NCBI GenBank assembly: GCA_017550405.1
Contig: JAFZPH010000003.1
Coordinates: 1-47,780 of the forward strand
Direction of reading: 5' to 3'
Origin: Bacteroidales bacterium
GTDB lineage: Bacteria > Bacteroidota > Bacteroidia > Bacteroidales > P3
DNA: 47,780 nucleotides
Below are positions 8,187 through 16,358 of the stretch, one piece after another. The notes beneath the pieces were generated by a model. The model made no database searches. It worked only from the letters and a program-made list of their open reading frames with translations, and was not told the DNA's origin. Each line of letters opens with the position of its first letter. Positions within the stretch are counted from its first letter, which is position 1. The position numbers were made by a program, and so were the translations under genes.

Positions 8187-9557
8187 TTAATATTTTTTAA
8201 GCTTTTTCTCCAGTTTTTGATGTATTGAGGCCTCGAGGGGGATGAAATTGTACTGTTGCCAGAAGGCTTCGTCGTACTGCTTGTGGTCGGCACGGCGTTG
8301 TGGTACCAGCACGCTTCCCGGTGGCTGGATGGTGTTATTCATCAAGAAGGATGAGCCTTCCTTGTGTTCGCCGGTCAGCACACATTGGCAATGATTATCC
8401 ATAGAGTTCAACCCAGCACCCTTGGGACTCGAGGCATTGCAATAAAAGTCCGTACCCTCATCGCGGGTGTAGGAAGTCAAAGTGTACTTGCCTTCCACCA
8501 AGCCGTAGTTATACACCACATGCTCTCGCCGAGCCAACGAGTCAACACCTGCCTTTTTGAATACTTTCTTCAAAGGAAAGAATGGGCGCATCGCGAAGTA
8601 GTTCGTTTCTTCTATACAGGTGATGGCAAGACTTCCCTTTGCAATCACGATGCGAAAAGAGCCATGACCACGGAACGGTCCGCCTGAACCATTATATCTT
8701 GAGGTGACGACATAATACTGATGTCCTTCGGCATCGGTCATTTCCGACACTTGATATTTATTGTGCTTCTTTGCCTTCTCCAAGCGTTTCAGCGACAGGC
8801 GAGTCGTGGCATTCGGAATCTCCACTGGGTCGTACAGCACTTCGTTCTCTTCGTAACCGATATAATCGCCTGACACCTCCCTTGACACTTGTTTATTTAC
8901 ATAAGCCGTGTCGCACAGCAGCAGACGGTCGTGGCGGATGCTGGTATAGTTACTCTCAATGGGACGTTTGTAACTATACCGAGCGATGTTCCCAGGCTCT
9001 TCACCGTTATTCAGTTTCTTCAATGTATGGTGCTTGTCGTAGCCCACACGCAGGGCATCAAACACCATCTCGTCAAAGAGGAACAGCTCGCCGTTCAGCA
9101 TCCTCACATCGCGGTAGAACCATGTGCCCACCACACTGTCGGTTTGGTAGTTCTGTGGTATGCGGTTCACCGCATCTATCAATAGCTGAGCCGCCGCCTT
9201 GGGTGAGTATTCTGTCACCGTCACCTCTTTCAGCCAGCGGCCACCGTCGGAGGTAAGAGCCACGTCGGGTTTGCGCTGTGCTTTGGCAATGGTGACCGTG
9301 TCGCGCAGATAACCCATCAGGGCATACACCACGCTGCCGTCCCGATGCTCGGCTGGCACCTTCAGCACATACTCGCCGTCGTTGTTTGTCTGGGTGTAGA
9401 TGGCCTGTCCCGCCACATAGACGGTCACGGCAGGCAACCCCTCGCGGGTGTCACGGTCGGTGACATGCCCGCGAAGGGTCAGATAGTCCTCCTGCGCCGA
9501 AATAGAAGTAAGGGAGGAAAAGAGTAACAAAGAGATTATCAATACAGAAGTTTTCAT
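8187..9557 (-). CDS. Carboxypeptidase-regulatory-like domain surface protein
   Basis: A 456-residue exported protein (signal peptide 1-21). It starts with a CarboxypepD_reg-like beta-sandwich (LTLRGHVTDRDTREGLPAVT ... YVAGQ, then TNNDGEYVLKVP), the domain also found at the N-terminus of SusC-like receptors. The remaining 350 residues resemble the large periplasmic or outer-membrane domain that follows it in many Bacteroidetes proteins (AAAQLLIDAVNRIPQNYQ, then GTWFYRDV). Function is unknown. It is the last gene of the YtrA operon, 27 bp after the barrel gene, and probably works with it. Confidence 0.75.
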   Translation of the reverse strand: MKTSVLIISLLLFSSLTSISAQEDYLTLRGHVTDRDTREGLPAVTVYVAGQAIYTQTNNDGEYVLKVPAEHRDGSVVYALMGYLRDTVTIAKAQRKPDVALTSDGGRWLKEVTVTEYSPKAAAQLLIDAVNRIPQNYQTDSVVGTWFYRDVRMLNGELFLFDEMVFDALRVGYDKHHTLKKLNNGEEPGNIARYSYKRPIESNYTSIRHDRLLLCDTAYVNKQVSREVSGDYIGYEENEVLYDPVEIPNATTRLSLKRLEKAKKHNKYQVSEMTDAEGHQYYVVTSRYNGSGGPFRGHGSFRIVIAKGSLAITCIEETNYFAMRPFFPLKKVFKKAGVDSLARREHVVYNYGLVEGKYTLTSYTRDEGTDFYCNASSPKGAGLNSMDNHCQCVLTGEHKEGSSFLMNNTIQPPGSVLVPQRRADHKQYDEAFWQQYNFIPLEASIHQKLEKKLKKY

Positions 9558-9584
9558 TATTTCGTTTCTTATAGTTCTTAATTC

Positions 9585-12014
9585 TTAGTTCAGTTGCGGG
9601 GTTCCCATGCTCTCGGTGGCACCTTGGCGGGCTTTGCTTTCCAGCTCCATCTTACCCATACGCCAGGTGAGGCCGAGGCTGACAAAGCGCGAGTCGTAAC
9701 GCTGGCTGCCGGTGGTTTGATAACTGGGAGCCGTGGTGTTGTTACCCCACTGCGCCATGCCGAAGATGTCGCGGACGTTGAGGTTCACACTCAGCTTGCG
9801 GTTGAAGAAGTCGCTGCTCACGCCGAAGTCCACGCCCTTGTTGGCGACACTCATGCTGTAGAGACCCAAACGGGGAGAGCTGTAATGGGCGTTGGCGAAC
9901 ACTTCGAGCCAGCCCCACAGCTTGGCCCACACATTGAGGCGGGCGCTCCAGCTCACCTTGCTGTCGGAGAAGTCCTTGTAGTTGTAGCCATAGTTAAATA
10001 CCGAAGCGTTGAGACGCACGTTAAGGAAGCCCGTGGGGCGGTAGGTGATGTTTGCCTCCAAACCCTCGGTGTGGCTGCTGCCAATATTCTCCGGCATGGT
10101 GTAGTTGACCAGCACCGGGCCGAAATATTCAAGTGCATAACCTGCGTAAGCCATGGTGCCGATCTCGTCGGTGTTGGCGCGGTAATAGGCGTTGATGCCG
10201 ATGTTGCCGAAGCCCATGATATACTTGTTGAAGGCGGCCTCCAAGTTGTGGGTATAGCTGATAAGCAGGTTGGGATTGCCAGTCTCATAGCTGTAGTCGT
10301 CGTAGCGGCGGAAGGTGGACAACTGCGTCATGCCGGGCGTTCTGTGACGGCGGGTGTAACTGAGGCTGTAGCTTGTGAAGGTCTTGGTCTGATAGCTCAA
10401 GTGGATGCTGGGCACAAGGCCGAAGAAGGCGGTGTCCACCACAGTGGTACCGGTGCCGTTCAGATAGTTCCATGTACTCTTTTTCCACTCCTGCTCGCCA
10501 CGCAGACCCATCTTGGCGGTGAAGCCACCCCAGCGTTTCTGCAACGTCACATAGCCGCTGAGACCTGTGCCACGTTCCACGCCTTCGTATGAGCGCAACA
10601 GCACCTGCTCATAGTTGGAGCCATTGAGTGTATCAAGGCATACATATTGTGTGCCACCCCCAAACTCCATCTCGGCACCCACCTGTAACTCGAACTGGTT
10701 CTTCAGCGGGTGGGTATAGTCCAACGACAAGCTGCCCGAAGGATTGCTGCTATGGTCTTTGGTGCGGCGCTTAAGGGTGTCGCGTGCGGGGTCGTAGTAG
10801 GCAAAGGTCTCGTTGCCAGTGCCGCGGTTGTTCCAAGTGTTGCCATTGAAGCTAAAGGAGAGCTTGCGGCCCGTGGTGTCGAAACGATGCTCCAGCCATG
10901 CACCTGCATAGCCACCCCAGCCGAAGCCGTCGCCGTTGTCCATCGTGTAGTGATAGCCCAAGTTTTGCAGCGTGGGGTAATACTCACGATACTGGAGGTC
11001 AAGGTCGGTGTGGTTGCGACCCCAATAGGGATACACGCCCATCCAGGTGGAGAGGTGGGTCTTGTCGGTGATGTTCCAGTTGAGGTTGAGCCCGGTGTAG
11101 CCACCGAGATTGTTGGCCTCGGTCTTCCGGTTGCTGCTCTGGAAGCGGCTGGTGTCGCCATTGGCAGTGAACAGGGTGTTGGTGCCGTCGCCCTCCATGC
11201 GGTGGTGCGAGTAGTCGGCATTGAGATAGAGATTCACGTCCACCTTCTCGTTGGCCCACACATACGACATCCAGGGCGACACACTGGGCGATGTCCTTGC
11301 CCGCACACCCACACACAGCAGCTCGTTGCGGGTAATCTTCTGGTTGGTGACAATATTGATCACACCGCCCGTGGTGGAGTAGCGTGCCGAGGGGTTGGTG
11401 ATGACCTCGATGCGCTCGATGGCGTTGGCGGGCAGCTGCTTGATGTACTGTTTCAATGCCTCCTCGTTCATGTGCGAGGGGCGGTCGTTGACCCAAATCT
11501 CCACGCTGCTCACACCGCGCAGGGTGATATTGCCTTCAGCGTCCACCTCCACGCCCGGCGCATTCTGCAGGGCGTCGCTGGCGGTACCCGTCTGTATGGA
11601 GGCATCCTCCTTGGTGTTGTACATGTTCTTCTCGCCGTCCATCACATAGAGGGGCTTCTCCGCCACAATCTTCACCTCGCCGAGCGTGGTGCCACCTTTG
11701 AGTGAAATCTCAAGTTTATCTAGATTTCCTAGTACTTCTAGTTCCTTTAGATACTTTTGGTAGCCAACAAAGCTGGCCTGCAGCAAATATTTCCCGGGCT
11801 TCACGTCCTTGATGTGGAAGGTGCCGTCGAACTCGGTGGCGGCACCGCGTACAAATACCGTGTCTGTCACGCGCATCAGTCCCACGTTTACTAAGGGCAG
11901 CACCTCGCCCGTCTTAGCGTCGCGCACCGTGCCTTTGACACTCACGCTCTGTGCCATTGCAGAGACCGTCATGACAGTCAATGCCAATACTAATAACACT
12001 AATTTTTTCATCAT
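9585..12014 (-). CDS. TonB-dependent-receptor-like outer membrane beta-barrel protein
   Basis: An 809-residue protein: signal peptide (1-21), CarboxypepD_reg domain (about 24-110, VKGTVRDAKTGEVLPLVNVG), a plug-like segment (ASDALQNAPGVEVDAEGNIT, then RGVSSVEIWVNDRPS, IERIEVITNPSARYSTTGG) and a C-terminal barrel of the OMP_b-brl_3 class. No TonB box was recognised. It matches the 'outer membrane beta-barrel family' proteins of Bacteroidetes whose ligands are mostly unknown. Its ATG overlaps the stop of the GntR gene by 4 bp (ATGA), so translation is probably coupled. Role in export, uptake or envelope repair is not settled. Confidence 0.88.
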   Translation of the reverse strand: MMKKLVLLVLALTVMTVSAMAQSVSVKGTVRDAKTGEVLPLVNVGLMRVTDTVFVRGAATEFDGTFHIKDVKPGKYLLQASFVGYQKYLKELEVLGNLDKLEISLKGGTTLGEVKIVAEKPLYVMDGEKNMYNTKEDASIQTGTASDALQNAPGVEVDAEGNITLRGVSSVEIWVNDRPSHMNEEALKQYIKQLPANAIERIEVITNPSARYSTTGGVINIVTNQKITRNELLCVGVRARTSPSVSPWMSYVWANEKVDVNLYLNADYSHHRMEGDGTNTLFTANGDTSRFQSSNRKTEANNLGGYTGLNLNWNITDKTHLSTWMGVYPYWGRNHTDLDLQYREYYPTLQNLGYHYTMDNGDGFGWGGYAGAWLEHRFDTTGRKLSFSFNGNTWNNRGTGNETFAYYDPARDTLKRRTKDHSSNPSGSLSLDYTHPLKNQFELQVGAEMEFGGGTQYVCLDTLNGSNYEQVLLRSYEGVERGTGLSGYVTLQKRWGGFTAKMGLRGEQEWKKSTWNYLNGTGTTVVDTAFFGLVPSIHLSYQTKTFTSYSLSYTRRHRTPGMTQLSTFRRYDDYSYETGNPNLLISYTHNLEAAFNKYIMGFGNIGINAYYRANTDEIGTMAYAGYALEYFGPVLVNYTMPENIGSSHTEGLEANITYRPTGFLNVRLNASVFNYGYNYKDFSDSKVSWSARLNVWAKLWGWLEVFANAHYSSPRLGLYSMSVANKGVDFGVSSDFFNRKLSVNLNVRDIFGMAQWGNNTTAPSYQTTGSQRYDSRFVSLGLTWRMGKMELESKARQGATESMGTPQLN

Positions 12015-12367
12015 TGTAACTGTTTGCTTTCATTAATCAATTCTTCCCAGGTAAACCCTAGCATGTTCATGCGCTGCACAAAATAGGGCAGCTCGTCGGA
12101 AAGGAATTCCTGCCGGTGCATCTTACGGATGCGTTCTCCCGCCTTGGGCTCCACAAAGTAGCCCACTCCGCGGCGGTTGTAGATTATCTCTGCATTCTGC
12201 AGGTAGTCGTAGGTGCGCATCACCGTGTTGGGATTCACGCCCAACTCGGCAGCCACGTCGCGCACCGACGGCACGCGCTCGTCCACCTGCCACTCTCCAG
12301 CCACGATACGCTCGCATAGCGTATCGGCTATCTGGAGGTATATCGGTTTTTGTTTCTTGAAGTCCAT
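12011..12367 (-). CDS. GntR-family transcriptional regulator, YtrA subfamily
   Basis: A 118-residue regulator: winged helix-turn-helix over about residues 8-75 (IYLQIADTLCERIVAG, VPSVRDVAAELGVNPNTVMR, then RGVGYFV), followed by only about 45 residues, as in YtrA-type GntR proteins that lack a large ligand domain. YtrA repressors typically control ABC transporter operons and bind AGTGTA-(about 13)-TACACT palindromes. A matching palindrome sits at 16010-16033 on the promoter of the ABC ATPase gene at the head of this gene series, so autoregulation is likely. Its place in the middle of the operon is unusual. Confidence 0.93.
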   Translation of the reverse strand: MDFKKQKPIYLQIADTLCERIVAGEWQVDERVPSVRDVAAELGVNPNTVMRTYDYLQNAEIIYNRRGVGYFVEPKAGERIRKMHRQEFLSDELPYFVQRMNMLGFTWEELINESKQLQ

Positions 12368-12432
12368 ATTATCATGTTTTATTATCTATTATTTCAATAT
12401 GAATCAATCATTTGTCCAGTCATACTCAACAT

Positions 12433-13305
12433 CTACCAATTCCACAACTCAGCGCCCCACTCTTTCGGTTCTTCTGTTCTGACCTTAAGGAAAGTACAAT
12501 GCTGGTTCATGACCAACTTGCAATGGCCGTCGCCTGCAACCCTTGCCTTGCCCTTTCGGGTAACTGGCAAATCGCAGTCGAACTTCTTCACCATACCGTC
12601 AACGTCGAACGAAATGCCAGCATCCTTTGGCACATACAACACTGCAGTGCATCCGCTGCTATTCAACTCTATCTTGTCGGGCATCTGTGTGAACCGGGCT
12701 TCCACTGCCGGACTACAGGCAATGTCAACTTTCATATTTCCCAACTCGCACTCATTGATTTGCACCGAGTTCACGAGGCCTTTCACATCCATTTCTTTGC
12801 TCGACACACCATCCAGCTGTACAGTATGGCTTCCTCCGTCAACCACCAATTCATCCATCTTCAACGTGCGTGGTACCCGAACAAATAGATGTTTGGATAG
12901 TACCGTACCTTTTTTAATCACAATCCCTGGCTTACAAAATAAAAGACTCAGTTTCCCTTCAGGCGACAGACTGTAGTACATCGAGTTCGAATCATTGAGT
13001 TCCTCATCCGAGACCTCGCTGACTACCACATCCGTGCCATCGTATCCTTCGATAGTAACCGTGTCGGTAATCCAATCAATGCTCAAAGCCTTCACCTTAT
13101 TGCTTCCTATGGTAAGTCCGCCCATCGCCAAACGTGCGCCGTCTCCATTGTCGGGCATCTGGAAATCACCGTCCTCATTCTCGTAACGAGCCTTGACTTC
13201 ATCCGAATCTTCCATAGGGTTGCCCATACTAAGCTTGCAGCCGCTCAGCGTCAGCAGCCCTGTCGCTGTAAAAACCATTGCTAATATTAAAGACTTGCTT
13301 TTCAT
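12433..13305 (-). CDS. GIN-domain (DUF2807/DUF4097-like) lipoprotein, copy 2
   Basis: A 290-residue lipoprotein (lipobox LTLSGC, Cys23), then a repetitive beta domain of the 'putative auto-transporter adhesin head GIN' type: short strands of alternating hydrophobic residues (LKMDELVVDGGSHTVQLDGV, then GLVNSVQINECELGNMKVDI). It is clearly homologous to the next upstream gene product, sharing blocks such as the IDWxxDxVTI, MYYS and RVPRTxKxDE segments. The pair probably arose by tandem duplication. Function is unknown. Its position after an ABC transporter suggests an envelope-anchored partner. Confidence 0.85.
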   Translation of the reverse strand: MKSKSLILAMVFTATGLLTLSGCKLSMGNPMEDSDEVKARYENEDGDFQMPDNGDGARLAMGGLTIGSNKVKALSIDWITDTVTIEGYDGTDVVVSEVSDEELNDSNSMYYSLSPEGKLSLLFCKPGIVIKKGTVLSKHLFVRVPRTLKMDELVVDGGSHTVQLDGVSSKEMDVKGLVNSVQINECELGNMKVDIACSPAVEARFTQMPDKIELNSSGCTAVLYVPKDAGISFDVDGMVKKFDCDLPVTRKGKARVAGDGHCKLVMNQHCTFLKVRTEEPKEWGAELWNW

Positions 13306-13322
13306 CTTTCAACAACTTTTTA

Positions 13323-14144
13323 TTAGTTACTCTTTTTGTTTTTTATTTTCAGGTCGCCGCTAAGCGAGTTGCACTCTATATTGCAGGCGCCGTTGCCTAT
13401 CACTTTCTTGCCGCCTTTTTTCCCGACGGGCAGTTCGCTGTAGAAGTCGTCGTTTACACCAGCCATTTCCACAGTCATGCCGGCATCTTTTGGCACATAT
13501 AGCACCGTTTTGCCACTGACATTGTTGAGCTCAATATCCTCCGGCATACGGCTGAAAGTGGCTTCCACATCGGAACTCACTGAATTCACTTCAATCTCCT
13601 TCACCTCACACTCGTTCAAGACGATCTGGTTCGCCACATTGTTCAGTTCAAGATGCTCGCATGGCACGCTGTCCATCCTGAAGGTATGGCCAACACCATT
13701 TATGACAATCTCATCCAGTTTGTACGTACGCGGCACACGGACAATGAGGCGCTTGTGAGGCAGATCCTTTTTATCCAGCTTTATGCCAGGCTTGCCAAAC
13801 GTGATATTCAGTTCACCGTCGTGACCAAAAGAGTAATACATCATGGTGCTGTCGTTAAGGGGTTTGTCGGCAGTCTCGCTAAACTCAACTCCATTCTGGT
13901 CGTGGGCAACAATGGTCACTGAATCGTACATCCAATCTATGGTCAACTTCTCCACAGGCCATACACTGGTCTGTCCCGAGCCTATGACATAATTGTTCTC
14001 ATTGTCTTTATTACCCAGATGCACTTGACCGAATTCCTCCATCAACTCATCGACAGTCTTTCCGGTGCTGAGTTTGCAACCGCTCATGGTCATTGCGCCC
14101 ATCAGGACCAGACCCAATGCTACTGAAATTCCTATATTTTTCAT
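13323..14144 (-). CDS. GIN-domain (DUF2807/DUF4097-like) lipoprotein, copy 1
   Basis: A protein of about 273 residues starting MKNIGISVALGL. A longer frame from 14171 exists, but the lipoprotein signal (lipobox MTMSGC) fits this start. After a linker it has the same beta-repeat fold as its downstream paralogue: LTIDWMYDSVTIVAHDQN, MYYSFGHDGELNITFGKPG, then RVPRTYKLDEIVINGVGHTF. Identity is moderate, so the duplication is not recent. It sits between the ABC permease gene (42 bp away) and its paralogue (17 bp away). Confidence 0.85.
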   Translation of the reverse strand: MKNIGISVALGLVLMGAMTMSGCKLSTGKTVDELMEEFGQVHLGNKDNENNYVIGSGQTSVWPVEKLTIDWMYDSVTIVAHDQNGVEFSETADKPLNDSTMMYYSFGHDGELNITFGKPGIKLDKKDLPHKRLIVRVPRTYKLDEIVINGVGHTFRMDSVPCEHLELNNVANQIVLNECEVKEIEVNSVSSDVEATFSRMPEDIELNNVSGKTVLYVPKDAGMTVEMAGVNDDFYSELPVGKKGGKKVIGNGACNIECNSLSGDLKIKNKKSN

Positions 14145-14186
14145 GATTTCTTTCTTTTCATTTTTCAACATTCTTTTCTCAACTGA

Positions 14187-15044
14187 CTAATATTTCATGC
14201 GTTTCAGCCTATAAGCCGTCCACCAAAGGAACACCACGGTCAGCAGGATGCCCCATGCTGTTGCGGCCCAATATGCAATATTGAAACCTCTCACCGGGTC
14301 GACGGATTGAAGGATTGCCTCCACCCAGTTGCCGTTGAGCACCATGGCACCCATGATGGGAGTGCAGACAAGATTAATTGCGAAACTGATAAGCCATGTC
14401 CACAACAGGGTTTGCAACACCTTATGCTTCTTGAAGATTGTGTTGGTGAACAAGAACAGTGCCACCGTGCTCAGGTACGACAACAAACCATAAAGCACTC
14501 CCTTGCCCGGAGTAACTACCTCGGTAAGCACCCTTATTTCCTCTGAATCCACATTGGGGACATCTCCCGACACCAGCAATCTGTAGTAATCCAATCCGCT
14601 GGCCAGATAGTCGGTCTGCCACAGCCATCTTCTGTACGGGCCGAAAGGCAGTAGCGTCAGGAAATAGTCGAGCACCATGCTCCCGAGGAAGCAAATCAAC
14701 GGGCATATCACCACCGAGAAGAGCAACATGCTCAAATACTTCTCCAGTTTCGACGCGGGCAACATCGCAAAGTATATACCCTCCTTCTGCAGGTTGCACG
14801 TACGGTGCATACGCGACGGTGTCACCATCATGGACAGATATATCACACCAGCGATGAAAATCCAGCGCACCTCCGGCACTATTGCCGGCAAGTCCTTCAC
14901 TCCACTGAGTGCCCACCAAAACAGCCATGCACCCAATGGCAACAAGGTAATAATCAGAAGCGATGTACCCGCGTTCTGCCATATATTGCTGAAATCCTTA
15001 CGGACCAATTTCCCAAAACGGGACCAATCAAATGTCTTATTCAT
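14187..15044 (-). CDS. ABC transporter permease (ABC-2 type)
   Basis: A 285-residue membrane protein with about six hydrophobic segments (for example LLIITLLPLGAWLFWWAL, IFIAGVIYLSMMV, LLFSVVICPLICFLGSMVL, and a C-terminal WGILLTVVFLWWTAY). No solute-binding motif is seen. It pairs with the ATPase gene 61 bp upstream. YtrA-linked ABC-2 systems usually export or respond to membrane-active compounds, so envelope stress or peptide resistance is a reasonable inference. The substrate is unknown. Confidence 0.85.
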   Translation of the reverse strand: MNKTFDWSRFGKLVRKDFSNIWQNAGTSLLIITLLPLGAWLFWWALSGVKDLPAIVPEVRWIFIAGVIYLSMMVTPSRMHRTCNLQKEGIYFAMLPASKLEKYLSMLLFSVVICPLICFLGSMVLDYFLTLLPFGPYRRWLWQTDYLASGLDYYRLLVSGDVPNVDSEEIRVLTEVVTPGKGVLYGLLSYLSTVALFLFTNTIFKKHKVLQTLLWTWLISFAINLVCTPIMGAMVLNGNWVEAILQSVDPVRGFNIAYWAATAWGILLTVVFLWWTAYRLKRMKY

Positions 15045-15105
15045 AACGGTTAATTATTTAAAGTTTTTTTCTGAATATTCTGAATATTCTGAATAATCCG
15101 ATTCT

Positions 15106-15933
15106 TTATTTAAAGAGTTCTTTCATCAAGTGCTTGTTGCGAAGCACTGCGTTGAACAGTGCCTCGATGTTCACCTTGCTCTCGCTGCCGTCGTTGTTCA
15201 CACACACGTTCATGCAACCGCCGGGCATCTGCTCGGAATAGAGGGCGCCATCGACGGGTGCCGTGTCATACGAGAAAGTCAACTTGCGGGTCACCTGGTC
15301 AATGCTGGCGTTCAGCAGCACATCGTCGTGCGTCAAGATGATGATGGGGTCAATCAGATTCTCCACATCTTTTACCTGATGGGTTGAGATGATAATCGTG
15401 GTGCCCTCGGTGGCACGCTTGGACAGCAGTGTGCGGAAGTCGGCCTTCGAAGGGATGTCCAATCCGTTGGTCGGTTCGTCAAGCAGCACATAGTCGGTAC
15501 CGAGCGACAGCGCACAGGCTATCAACGACTTTTTCTGCTGGCCGAACGACATCTCCTTGAACTTCCTTTCGGGCTCCACCTCCATCTCCTGCATCAGATG
15601 AAGGAATGTGCCGTAGGCATACTTGGGATAGAAAGGTGCCAACTCTTTCACATAATCCGCCGGAGTGGCGTTATCGGGTATGGTCACCTCATCGGGCAGG
15701 AAAACGATGTTCTGCAGCATCTCCGGCTCACGGTCGAAACTCACGTGACCGTCCACCGTGCAACTGCCTTGCTGCGGATTCTGCAGACCACAGATTAATT
15801 TAAGCAACGTGGTTTTACCCACGCCGTTCTCGCCCAGCAGGCCGTAGATGCTACCCGGGGCAAATGTCAGGCTGATGTTGTGAAACACCGCCGTTTTCTT
15901 GTAGGAAAAGTCCAAATTTCTAATCTCTATCAT
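15106..15933 (-). CDS. ABC transporter ATP-binding protein (YtrB-like)
   Basis: A 275-residue ATPase: Walker A GLLGENGVGKTT (31-42), an altered signature MSFGQQKK (128-135, in place of LSGGQ), Walker B YVLLDEPTNGLD (148-159), and the switch His in TTIIISTHQ. The N-terminus looks like the BcrA/YtrB subfamily. It is the first gene of the YtrA operon, and the promoter and palindromic operator upstream (16010-16064) give it direct control. With the 285-residue permease it forms a complete half-transporter pair. Confidence 0.93.
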   Translation of the reverse strand: MIEIRNLDFSYKKTAVFHNISLTFAPGSIYGLLGENGVGKTTLLKLICGLQNPQQGSCTVDGHVSFDREPEMLQNIVFLPDEVTIPDNATPADYVKELAPFYPKYAYGTFLHLMQEMEVEPERKFKEMSFGQQKKSLIACALSLGTDYVLLDEPTNGLDIPSKADFRTLLSKRATEGTTIIISTHQVKDVENLIDPIIILTHDDVLLNASIDQVTRKLTFSYDTAPVDGALYSEQMPGGCMNVCVNNDGSESKVNIEALFNAVLRNKHLMKELFK

Positions 15934-16009
15934 AACTGCATTAATTTTTTATTGTTTCTATTTTTATTTTCTTTATTGTATTTCAACAATTTATCCGTCA
16001 TATTGTCAT

Positions 16010-16033
16010 AGTGTATTACCTTACTAATACACT
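16010..16033 (-). promoter_or_regulatory. Palindromic operator for the YtrA-type repressor
   Basis: AGTGTA-N12-TACACT, extended to AGTGTATTA / TAATACACT, a 9-bp perfect inverted repeat. It starts one base downstream of the -7 element of the ABC operon promoter, so a bound dimer would cover the start of transcription. The half site matches the known YtrA operator half (AGTGTA). The regulator is encoded in the same operon at 12011-12367. Confidence 0.75.
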
Positions 16034-16064
16034 GCAAAGGTACGACACTTTTTTGAATAAACAA
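16034..16064 (-). promoter_or_regulatory. Promoter of the ABC/GIN/YtrA operon
   Basis: On the minus strand, TTG (16064-16062), 19 bp, then TACCTTTGC (16042-16034). This fits the Bacteroidetes -33/-7 consensus. The start of transcription falls inside the operator. The leader to the ATG at 15933 is about 95 nt. Confidence 0.75.
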
Positions 16065-16110
16065 GAACTAAAATAAAAATTTAACATTTAAATTCACAAA
16101 CAGCCTACCT

Positions 16111-16141
16111 AGTACAATCACAACAAGCTAATACACTGCAT
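16111..16141 (-). promoter_or_regulatory. Possible second YtrA half-operator
   Basis: On the minus strand the sequence TGCAGTGTATTAG seen at the main operator is repeated here (16127-16139), followed by a TGTACT half site after about 15 bases instead of 12. Spacing is off, so it may be a weaker or degenerate site, or a remnant of duplication. Confidence 0.4.
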
Positions 16142-16298
16142 AATATACACGAATACTTATTTCAAAAAATTTTCGGATGGACCAGAATTTAACATTCATG
16201 TCCCCGTCCCCTCCCTAATTACCTTCAACCTGTATCGTTCTTTGGAATGGATTAGCAACGTGGAACGAACAGCGTTTGAAGCGCATTACTACACAGAA

Positions 16299-16326
16299 AT
16301 GCCGTCACCCTGCAGGGCAACGGCAT
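16299..16326 (-). terminator. Hairpin downstream of rimO, possible terminator
   Basis: ATGCCGT-CA-CCCTGCAGGG-CA-ACGGCAT forms a long, nearly perfect palindrome 33 bp after the rimO stop. The T-tract that follows is short (TTTCTG), so its strength as an intrinsic terminator is uncertain. Confidence 0.4.
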
Positions 16327-16358
16327 AGATAGTATTGACGATGGATGAACGGTGCTGT

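Larger units (their letters stand above)
15934..16358. other. Intergenic region between the ABC operon and rimO
   Basis: A 425-bp A+T-rich gap with no credible gene. It carries the ABC operon promoter and operator near 16010-16064 and a second half site near 16127. A GC-rich hairpin near 16299-16326 lies after rimO. Nothing else was recognised. Confidence 0.6.
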
